Source: Clostridia bacterium
GTDB taxonomy: Bacteria; Bacillota; Clostridia; Lutisporales; Lutisporaceae
Assembly (NCBI GenBank): GCA_029256325.1
Contig: JAQSYD010000001.1
Location: 41,888-105,887 of the forward strand
DNA length: 64,000 nucleotides
Direction of reading: 5' to 3'
The translations under genes and the position numbers were made by a program. The notes under the pieces are model-generated. The model had not been told where the DNA came from. It did no database searches and saw nothing but the letters and a program-made list of their open reading frames with translations. Positions 20,941-28,667 of the stretch are shown in pieces (within the stretch, counting starts at the first letter, position 1; each line of letters opens with the position of its first letter).

Positions 20941-21023
20941 AAAATAGCAGGTCATGTTATCCGCTGTTTGTAAATCGCACCAAGTATTATATTTTTCAAT
21001 GTTAAAACTTTAGTGCGATTTAT
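20941..21023 (-). other. Intergenic conserved element copy A (pairs with 16086-16165)
   Basis: Stem AAATCGCAC/GTGCGATTT plus shared ACAG(C/A)GGATAACAT...GCTATTT. Confidence 0.55.
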
Positions 21024-21076
21024 CTAGTTATATTTTTGGTTATGTTCCCAAAACCTATACGCATTTTAAATTAATA

Positions 21077-21105
21077 AAAAAAGGATACACAAAAGCGTAT
21101 CCTTT
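21077..21105 (-). terminator. Terminator downstream of fur
   Basis: aaaggatac gcttttgt gtatccttttttt. Confidence 0.8.
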
Positions 21106-21131
21106 ACATCACATAAAAAAAATATTTTTCT

Positions 21132-21587
21132 TTACTTGCAAGCGCTGCAGTAGCCAAAAAATTTAACATTGTGGTCGGTAATGGAAAAACTATATTTGTT
21201 TTCAACTTGTGTTTCAAGCTGTTCCAAAAGATCCTCTTCCACCTCTATAACCTTGCCGCATTTCTTACAGACAAGATGATGATGCTGGTGATCTTCATTT
21301 TGTGTTATTTCATATCTAATCCTACCGTCATCAAAATTATGCTTATATACAAGACCCAGTTCATCCAGTACCTGCATCGTTCTGTAAACAGTAGCTAAGC
21401 CGATTTCCGGGCAGAATTTCTTTACTAAGTCATAAATTTCTTCTGCGCTTAAATGCTTGCCTTGATTCTCTAAAATTGTATTTAATACGGATCTTCTTTG
21501 CGGAGTCAGCTTAAAGCCTTTCTCCTTCAGTCGTTCCTTTATGTTATCATAGCCATGTTCCATATGTTCATCTTCCTTTAATATCAT
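21132..21587 (-). CDS. fur: Fur family transcriptional regulator
   Basis: LTPQRRSVLNTILENQGKHLSAEEIY, HHHLVCKKCGKVIE, FFGYCSACK. Confidence 0.92.
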   Translation of the reverse strand: MILKEDEHMEHGYDNIKERLKEKGFKLTPQRRSVLNTILENQGKHLSAEEIYDLVKKFCPEIGLATVYRTMQVLDELGLVYKHNFDDGRIRYEITQNEDHQHHHLVCKKCGKVIEVEEDLLEQLETQVENKYSFSITDHNVKFFGYCSACK

Positions 21588-21639
21588 TATATATAATACT
21601 ATATGGAAAGCTGATTCTTGTCAATATTTAGCAACCTTT

Positions 21640-21780
21640 TTATGCCTTTTTGGAGCTGCATTTTAGACAATTACCACTGCAGCCTTGACAATTATTTATG
21701 ATTGCTCCACATCTCGGACACTTGTTTTCAGCACCTTGAACAAATTCATAACCGCATTTAGGACATTTCGTTTTAGTCAT
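21640..21780 (-). CDS. Small Cys-rich zinc-ribbon protein (46 aa) between feoB and fur
   Basis: Manual translation MTKTKCPKCGYEFVQGAENKCPRCGAIINNCQGCSGNCLKCSSKKA with GGTGAT SD; not in the ORF track. Confidence 0.75.
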   Translation of the reverse strand: MTKTKCPKCGYEFVQGAENKCPRCGAIINNCQGCSGNCLKCSSKKA

Positions 21781-21802
21781 ATTATCACCTTACTTCGCAT
21801 TT

Positions 21803-23647
21803 TTAGAATATAAACGCTACGATTCCACCCGTTAAGAAAGCCACCACAAAGCTGCCTAACCAGATTATAAGAGCATCCTTATATCCTCTTTCCTTGAAAA
21901 TGACCATGATTGCTGCAATACATGGCACGAATAATGTCATAACAATCAGCGATACCATAGTTTGCACCTGTGTCATGGTGATTGAAGATAAGCCTGCAGC
22001 ACCAAAGTCTCTTCTTATGATACCCATGATAAAGGCTGTTGCTGTTTCCTTTGGAAGATCTAATAATCCTACAGTAATAGGTGCTACCGCATTTTGTATG
22101 ATCACAAGTATATTTGTGTATTGCATAATGCTGATCAGTAATGCGCCCAATATGAAAAGAGGTGTTGCCTCCTTCAAGAACATCCATGTTTTTTGAACCG
22201 TCTTCATCATAACATTTTTTAATTGAGGTACTCTTATAGGAGGCAAATCAATCAAAAGCTTTGATGATTCACCTGGCATAAGCTTGTTTAGGATTGTTCC
22301 TACTATAATAAATACGATTAGTATCGTTAATACGTATACTACAGTATAGAAAGCGCCTAGCTGAGATATTAGACCTGCTATAACGCCCAGCTGCGCAGAG
22401 CACGGTATAGCTAGTCCCAATAACATGGTTGCAATAATTTTTTCTCTTTTTGTACCTAATATTCTAGTGGTCATTGTAGCCATTGTTACACAGCCAAAGC
22501 CTAAAATTAATGGGATGATTGCCTTGCCGTTCAAACCTAAAGAGGTCAAAGATCTATCGACTAATGCAGCTATTCTAGGCAGATATCCACTGTCCTCCAA
22601 TATTGCCATCATGATATAAAAGCCAACGATCAAAGGCAGAAGCAAGCCAAGTATATAAACTGGCGCCATTGTTAAAATTCCAAATTCGCCGATCAGAATA
22701 TCCCCAAAGAAGGTTCCCTGACTTACAAAAGACCCTACAATTCCTTCTATAAAAGGTCTATACATGCCTTCCATAATGGTTTCTTCTGTAAAACCTACCA
22801 CTGTACTTGCAACAAATACGCCAAGTATCTTGAACATTATGTATAGCGTTACAGCTAACATTGGAATACCTGTAATAGGATTAAGCATCCATCTTCCAAT
22901 TTTGGTTCTCAGACTGGCACCCTTAATTGTTTCAATTACGGACTTTGTAACGATGCAGTCTACTTCTTTTCTTCTATCACTATATATTTCATCTCTTAAT
23001 CCGCTGATTCTTACTTGATGCCTTTCTGCAACATTTTCATCGTCTTCAAGTACCAGCAGTGCCTCTGCTTCATTGTCTACTTTATCTAAATATTCCTTTA
23101 TTCTTTCGGTAAGCTGAGGATTTCTATTTCCTACACTTGCTTTGTCAATAGAGCTTAATACCAAATCCATACCTTCGCCTTTTATAGCTGTTGTTGGGAT
23201 TACAGGTACCCCTAATAGTTCTTCCAGCTTAGCTGTGTCAACCTTAAGACCGTTTCTTCTCACATCATCCATTAAATTCAATGCTATTATCATTGGTTTT
23301 CCCATGTCGATAAGCTGTTTTGTTAAAAACAAGTCTCTGTCCAAGTGAACCGCATCCACAACATTTAATATAATGTCCCCAAATAAAATGACATCTCTTG
23401 CCACCGTTTCTTCTTCATTAAAGGAGGAAACTCCATATACACCCGGCGTATCTATTACAACATAATCCTTATATCTTCCGTAGCTGATATCTACTGTAGT
23501 GCCGGGAAAGTTTGAAACATCCACATAAAGTCCTGTAAGCTTATTAAAGAATACAGACTTGCCAACGTTAGGATTACCTACTAGAACAAGCTTCTTTTCA
23601 CCATCTTTTATTTTTATATTTACATTGCAGTCATGGCAGTGTCCCAT
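21803..23647 (-). CDS. feoB: Ferrous iron transport protein B
   Basis: G1 GNPNVGKSVFFNKLTG, PGTTVDISYG, DTPGVYGV, Gate/core TM motifs. Confidence 0.95.
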   Translation of the reverse strand: MGHCHDCNVNIKIKDGEKKLVLVGNPNVGKSVFFNKLTGLYVDVSNFPGTTVDISYGRYKDYVVIDTPGVYGVSSFNEEETVARDVILFGDIILNVVDAVHLDRDLFLTKQLIDMGKPMIIALNLMDDVRRNGLKVDTAKLEELLGVPVIPTTAIKGEGMDLVLSSIDKASVGNRNPQLTERIKEYLDKVDNEAEALLVLEDDENVAERHQVRISGLRDEIYSDRRKEVDCIVTKSVIETIKGASLRTKIGRWMLNPITGIPMLAVTLYIMFKILGVFVASTVVGFTEETIMEGMYRPFIEGIVGSFVSQGTFFGDILIGEFGILTMAPVYILGLLLPLIVGFYIMMAILEDSGYLPRIAALVDRSLTSLGLNGKAIIPLILGFGCVTMATMTTRILGTKREKIIATMLLGLAIPCSAQLGVIAGLISQLGAFYTVVYVLTILIVFIIVGTILNKLMPGESSKLLIDLPPIRVPQLKNVMMKTVQKTWMFLKEATPLFILGALLISIMQYTNILVIIQNAVAPITVGLLDLPKETATAFIMGIIRRDFGAAGLSSITMTQVQTMVSLIVMTLFVPCIAAIMVIFKERGYKDALIIWLGSFVVAFLTGGIVAFIF

Positions 23648-23868
23648 TATTTTACCCCCTCAATAACAATGCTGGTTGCAAGTCCTCTTCCTATAGCAAT
23701 TTCTTGCAGCTTACTCTGTAAAATAACAGGTCCCCCAGGAAGCTTCTCGCTGCACATAAATACAGCTCCCTCATATAAACCAATTCTAATTGCCTGTGAT
23801 TTAATGTCCTTATTGTTTATGTTTAATATCTTTACCTTACTGCCTTTTTTTACTTTATCTAATGTCAT
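23647..23868 (-). CDS. feoA: Ferrous iron transport protein A
   Basis: SH3-like small protein overlapping feoB start; GLYEGAVFMCSEKLPGGPVILQSKLQEIAIGRGLA. Confidence 0.9.
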   Translation of the reverse strand: MTLDKVKKGSKVKILNINNKDIKSQAIRIGLYEGAVFMCSEKLPGGPVILQSKLQEIAIGRGLATSIVIEGVK

Positions 23869-23884
23869 ATGAAATCCCCCTTAT

Positions 23885-23975
23885 ATGCAATGATAATCAT
23901 TCTTAATCATCAAGCTCAACTTAATATATCTATACTACAGATATAGTCTACTCTTATTGAGAATGATTGTCAATA
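23885..23975 (-). promoter_or_regulatory. feo promoter with two Fur-box-like sites
   Basis: TGACAATCATTCTCA (overlapping TTGACA -35) and TAAGAATGATTATCA, each 2 mismatches from the 7-1-7 TGATAATNATTATCA consensus. Confidence 0.8.
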
Positions 23976-24037
23976 CCAAATTGAAAATTTTCTCAATGAT
24001 GTTTTCATACGCTGAAGGAAGGTTAGGATTAGAACAT

Positions 24038-24074
24038 CAAAAAACCACCCTTTACTTTAAAGGGTGGTTTTTTA
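24038..24074 (-). terminator. Terminator downstream of DUF1292 gene
   Basis: aaaaaaccaccctttactttaaagggtggtttttt. Confidence 0.85.
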
Positions 24075-24081
24075 ATAATCT

Positions 24082-24363
24082 TTAGTTGGATTCTTCCTTA
24101 ACTAACTCTTCATAGGCTTCGATTACTGCATTTAATTCTTCTTCATCTTCGATTCCAACAAGAACGTCTTCACCATTCTCATCTTGCTCGATTCTTAAAA
24201 TGTATGCCTCTTCAACCTCTTCTGCTTCCGGATCTCTTTCATCATCTCTTGGAAGTAGAATTGCGTATTCATTTTCATCCAGTTCAAGAGTAGCAACTAC
24301 CTCAAATTCAGTCTCATTACCGTCTTCATCATATAGAAGTATGATATCCATTTCGTCGCTCAT
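24082..24363 (-). CDS. DUF1292 domain protein
   Basis: Acidic DIILLYDEDGNETEFEVVATLELDENEYAIL; next to ruvX. Confidence 0.85.
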   Translation of the reverse strand: MSDEMDIILLYDEDGNETEFEVVATLELDENEYAILLPRDDERDPEAEEVEEAYILRIEQDENGEDVLVGIEDEEELNAVIEAYEELVKEESN

Positions 24364-24445
24364 ATTATCACCTCAATTTCTTTTACATAAGGCTATTGTA
24401 TAATACTGCTAATAGAGTGTCAATAAAAACCAAGTAATCCATATG

Positions 24446-24871
24446 CTATAATCTTTTGCTGCTCTGCATATCCAGATAGTTTTGTAAAATAAGTACTGCA
24501 GCCATCTTATCAATGACAGCCTTCCTCTTTTTGCGGCTTATATCTGCTTCCAGCAATGCACTTCTAGCGACAGAAGTTGTTAAGCGTTCATCCCACATAA
24601 CTACCTCAACTTCACTAAATTTTTCTTTTAGTAGCTCTGCAAAATCAATAGATATTTGAGCACGAGGTCCAATTGTGTTGTTCATATTTTTGGGAAGTCC
24701 AACTACGATTCTTTTTATATTTTTCTCATTTATTATGTTTTTTAAACTATCCAAATCTTTTTCTAGTTTTGTTCTTCTAATCGTTGTAATTCCATGTGCC
24801 ATCATACCTAATTCATCGCTTGCTGCTACTCCAATTGTAGCGTCTCCTACATCCAGTCCCATCATTCTCAT
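24446..24871 (-). CDS. ruvX: Holliday junction resolvase RuvX/YqgF
   Basis: RMMGLDVGDATIGVAASD, VVGLPKNMNNTIGPRA, WDERLTT. Confidence 0.93.
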   Translation of the reverse strand: MRMMGLDVGDATIGVAASDELGMMAHGITTIRRTKLEKDLDSLKNIINEKNIKRIVVGLPKNMNNTIGPRAQISIDFAELLKEKFSEVEVVMWDERLTTSVARSALLEADISRKKRKAVIDKMAAVLILQNYLDMQSSKRL

Positions 24872-24886
24872 AATTTCACCTTTTCT

Positions 24887-25834
24887 TTATATAATTTTTA
24901 TGCAAAAATCCGGACAATATGCACTGCAATAACCGCAAAGTACACATTTTTCAGGATTCACCTCAGCTTTTCCGTTTTTTACTATAATCGCTTTTTGTTG
25001 ACACTTTTCACTGCAGCTGCCGCAGCCGGTACACCAAAAATCAATCATAAGCCTTCTTTTTTTGCTGCTTATTTGATTCTTTATTTCTTCTGATGCTTCT
25101 TTTCCTTCAAAAACAGCAATATTGTTTATAATCTCTGCTTTGCTCTGCATACCTACAGCTACAGCATTAATATTCTGATTGCCAAGTACAAAGTCAAAGC
25201 ATTCCTTTGCACTATGTATTAAATTACCGCCTCCTAAGGCTTTCATTGAATATATGCCTTTTCCTGCTTGTGCGGCTCGTTCAATGGCTTTTAGCATGTC
25301 CTCAGCCTTACCATCTAGTATACCCAATCCCGCCTTATTGATAATCGGGTGAAGCACCTGAATTTCAGGGTACTTTAATGCTGCTTCCACTGCAGCTACA
25401 GTATGAGTTGATATACCAAGTGTTCGAATATATCCCTTTTCCTTCGCTCTCATAAAATATGTCAAAGCCTCATAGTGACCTCTGATGGTATGCTCACTTT
25501 CCTGTTCGTGCAATGAAAATATATCGATGTAATCAGTGCCAATCTCCCGCATCGCCTTTTGAAGGCTTGCTTCAGCAGTTTCATTTGAATAAGCATAGGA
25601 CTTAGCTGATATAATCACCTTATTTCGCCTGCCCTTAACAGCATGCTTTATATAATCATAGTTGTTGTAAAGCTCTGCAGTATCCAGAAAGTTAATACCT
25701 CTGTCAAAAGCCTCTTTCAAGAGCTCAGACCCTTCCTCCACGCTGAGCTTTGCTTGAAGCGGCCCTATGGTCAAGGTGCCATAACAGAGTCTTGATACCA
25801 ACAGACCTGTACTTCCTAAATAACGATAGTCCAT
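24887..25834 (-). CDS. Aldo/keto reductase with C-terminal 2x[4Fe-4S] ferredoxin domain
   Basis: YRYLGSTGLLVSRLCYGTLTIG; CTGCGSCSEKCQQKAI, CVLCGYCSAYCPDFC. Confidence 0.9.
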   Translation of the reverse strand: MDYRYLGSTGLLVSRLCYGTLTIGPLQAKLSVEEGSELLKEAFDRGINFLDTAELYNNYDYIKHAVKGRRNKVIISAKSYAYSNETAEASLQKAMREIGTDYIDIFSLHEQESEHTIRGHYEALTYFMRAKEKGYIRTLGISTHTVAAVEAALKYPEIQVLHPIINKAGLGILDGKAEDMLKAIERAAQAGKGIYSMKALGGGNLIHSAKECFDFVLGNQNINAVAVGMQSKAEIINNIAVFEGKEASEEIKNQISSKKRRLMIDFWCTGCGSCSEKCQQKAIIVKNGKAEVNPEKCVLCGYCSAYCPDFCIKII

Positions 25835-25842
25835 TTTACCCC

Positions 25843-28038
25843 CTAATTAGATGCCGACCTTTCTTCCAAGCACATATAAAGTATGGTATAGCCGGTAAAT
25901 ATCATCGCTGTAGCTGCCATTACAATGCCTGAATCATTTATTATCAAGCCAGCAATACTGCCTGCAGATATTCCTATCCAGGCAGCTGCAATATATCTAT
26001 ATTTCTTGAAAATATTGTGCAGCAGCTGAACAGGCTTAAAAAACATAATCGTAATTATAAGAATAATACACAACAGTACCTTTGTCCATATTGTATATTT
26101 TATAAGCCTTAAATTCATGGCCAATTTTCTGGAAAGTGTTGAAAACAAAATGTTTAATCCATTCTCTCTGATATCAGTAATAAACTTTCCTATATGGGAA
26201 GTATTGCTTGAGTTTAGTAGATCTAAGGTAATAATTGAAGAAAGTGCAATAACCAGTACAAAAGCCAGTATCAAAATCTGTGCTATTCTTATTTTGCGTT
26301 TTCTTATAGAGCTAATAAAGAAATAGTATGCTGTAATTGCAGCTATGGTACCACCAAAGTTTGCTCCCATAAAAGGCATACCCATCATATAAATCTGAAA
26401 ACAAATATAAATGATAAGCAATATCAATGTTAGTTTAGGCCGTTTTTCTACTCCTTTTGCAAAGCGCTGCAGTACACAGCCTGCCGCTAAAATGCCACAG
26501 CCAATGAATACGCCTGCAAACTCATTGCCTATACCATAAAATCTGGCACCTATAATTGGATCGTAGCCAAAAACTGAGTTTTTAATGAAGGCGCTTTCAC
26601 TAAACAGATCAAAGCCAATGCTTGCATTTACAAATAATGCTGCACCTAAAAACTGATTGATAAAGGTTTTGAAAAGAAAAAATAATATAGCTGCCGTGAC
26701 GTAGCTTAATAGAATGAATATCCCAAAATAAGCATTAACATGATCTATCTTAAAAATAGACATATATAGTAATATCGCAGGTGCAACAATATTTGCAAGC
26801 ATTGTAATCTTCACTAGCTTAATGAACTTCATCCTATTAGGATTAAAATTTAGCATATACAGAAAACCTGCAATAGCACATATAATTTCAAAAATAGCGT
26901 ACCAGGTCAGCACCGGCAGTCTCATAATTGAGACGCTTAAAAGCCTTCTTTTTAGTTCCAGCATCCGCGACATGCTATCATACGTCAGAACTTGTTCTAG
27001 ATTGCTATCATCTCTTATCGTCAGCCTCTCTAATATATAATCTGCTATGTCCAAGTTTGTAATGATTCCGGTTCTTTTAGTGCTGCTTGAATACAAAAGA
27101 CCTCCATCTTTACTGTCGTAAACGATAAACGGGGTAAGCTTGAAACCCGTCTTCATACTGCTTCCAGATGGATATGCAGATAGCAGTAAAAAAGTTGTGT
27201 CCTCTTTTGCAGTTGATATTAATTCCTTATAAAATCCAGCGATGTTATTGATTACTTCTTTCCTATGAAGCTTAAAGTCTTCCTCCAACAGCCCATTTTT
27301 ATAATATTCAAGTCTCGCTAAGTCCCCTGTATCAATGACTATCAAATCACTTTCAGCCCTGTATCGCTTATATTCCTCCAGCAGCTTATCATAGTCTGTC
27401 TTTTTTCCGCCTGGAAAACTGCTGTCATATACCAGCGTATCTTCTACCTCACCTGTATCTACCATGCCCGATTCATTCATAACCATCAAAATCGAGCTTC
27501 TATTCATAATATTTGTATCACTGTTGCCAATGATGCAAGTATGCATGCCAAAGTTATTTAACTCTTTACCCAAATAGCCAATATAGGATTGATAATCGCT
27601 ATTCTTATTTAGATTCTTCAGACTTCTGATATTTTGATATATTACATTGCCCGGTTGACCCAACACCTTGTCATTTGTCAGACCTTCGAAGCTGCTTGAA
27701 TAATTAATGGCATCATCCAAGCTGCTGTTGATTTCCAGTCTCTGACCTGAGCCTATGATGAGCTTCGCTTTAGTTAAGGAAGCTTTGCCATTTTGTCTGC
27801 CGCTGATAAGCGCAGAATAGCTGTTGTTGAAGAGCCATGTCAAGGTCTCATGCTGTGCAAAATCTTCTAATTCAATATAATCAGCTGCCACAATGACAAC
27901 TTTGTGTTTTGCTTTGTCCAAAAATAAAGAAGAAGCCTGTACTTCAATGTAACAGACTTCCTTTATTAAAAAACTTATTAAACTTATGATCATTAAGCGT
28001 GCTGCAGTATGCAGTACTGCTCTTCTTCTTTGGTCCAA
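25843..28038 (-). CDS. Large polytopic membrane protein of unknown function with N-terminal extracytoplasmic domain
   Basis: 731 aa; N-terminal soluble region (VVIVAADYIELED..., LIVIDTGDLARLEYY) then ~10 hydrophobic segments. Confidence 0.7.
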   Translation of the reverse strand: MDQRRRAVLHTAARLMIISLISFLIKEVCYIEVQASSLFLDKAKHKVVIVAADYIELEDFAQHETLTWLFNNSYSALISGRQNGKASLTKAKLIIGSGQRLEINSSLDDAINYSSSFEGLTNDKVLGQPGNVIYQNIRSLKNLNKNSDYQSYIGYLGKELNNFGMHTCIIGNSDTNIMNRSSILMVMNESGMVDTGEVEDTLVYDSSFPGGKKTDYDKLLEEYKRYRAESDLIVIDTGDLARLEYYKNGLLEEDFKLHRKEVINNIAGFYKELISTAKEDTTFLLLSAYPSGSSMKTGFKLTPFIVYDSKDGGLLYSSSTKRTGIITNLDIADYILERLTIRDDSNLEQVLTYDSMSRMLELKRRLLSVSIMRLPVLTWYAIFEIICAIAGFLYMLNFNPNRMKFIKLVKITMLANIVAPAILLYMSIFKIDHVNAYFGIFILLSYVTAAILFFLFKTFINQFLGAALFVNASIGFDLFSESAFIKNSVFGYDPIIGARFYGIGNEFAGVFIGCGILAAGCVLQRFAKGVEKRPKLTLILLIIYICFQIYMMGMPFMGANFGGTIAAITAYYFFISSIRKRKIRIAQILILAFVLVIALSSIITLDLLNSSNTSHIGKFITDIRENGLNILFSTLSRKLAMNLRLIKYTIWTKVLLCIILIITIMFFKPVQLLHNIFKKYRYIAAAWIGISAGSIAGLIINDSGIVMAATAMIFTGYTILYMCLEERSASN

Positions 28039-28065
28039 AGCAATCTCTCCTATTTGTAGAAAAGC

Positions 28066-28329
28066 CTATTCTTTAACGTATGCTTTTACCAACTCTTCTA
28101 GCAATTCGTCTCTTTCTAATCTTTTTATCATGCTTCTGGCATTATTATGACTGGTTATATATGTAGGATCTCCAGACAATATGTATCCAACAATTTGATT
28201 AACCGGATTATATCCTTTTTCCTTTAAGGAACTATACACAGACAAAAGAATTTCAGAGGCTTCCGGTCTATCTTCTTTTTCTACTTCGATTTTCATTGTT
28301 TCCTGAAAATTGCTTGTCATGTTAAACAC
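28066..28329 (-). CDS. ireB: IreB family regulatory phosphoprotein (DUF965)
   Basis: Small protein upstream/downstream context ala[50 protein letters not shown]. Confidence 0.93.
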   Translation of the reverse strand: MFNMTSNFQETMKIEVEKEDRPEASEILLSVYSSLKEKGYNPVNQIVGYILSGDPTYITSHNNARSMIKRLERDELLEELVKAYVKE

Positions 28330-28634
28330 CCCCCGTGGTTTTTACTATAATTTACATCTCGTTTATTTGATTTATTCCATTTATTTGGTAAGTTTTTAAT
28401 CTTATTACTATATTAAAACAAACTCGGGTTTATTTCAAGGAAAGTTTGATTACAATAATATTACATAATGAAGATATTTCTAAATTTACAGGAAAATATA
28501 ATTCTGCCAAAAAGAAATTTTCCAGCTAAGCAATTCATTAAAGGCTTACTTCATTTAAAATACTTCTTACAGGAGCTTTTTAATAATATACCCTCATAAA
28601 TACGCTTTTATGCCAATAAGCAATATACATAAAA

Positions 28635-28662
28635 AGAAAAACGTGTGATTTCTCACACGTTT
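28635..28662 (-). terminator. Terminator downstream of alaS
   Basis: AAACGTGTGAGAAATCACACGTTTTTCTTTTT on minus. Confidence 0.85.
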
Positions 28663-28667
28663 CCTAT

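Noticed and set aside
20820-21060. Region upstream of rnj considered as a known riboswitch (e.g. ydaO/c-di-AMP type)
   Set aside because: Does not match conserved riboswitch cores I know; reported only as an unnamed paired element.
21879-22187. Same-strand out-of-frame ORF within feoB
   Set aside because: Out-of-frame by-product of feoB; His/Cys-rich composition arises from the shifted TM codons.
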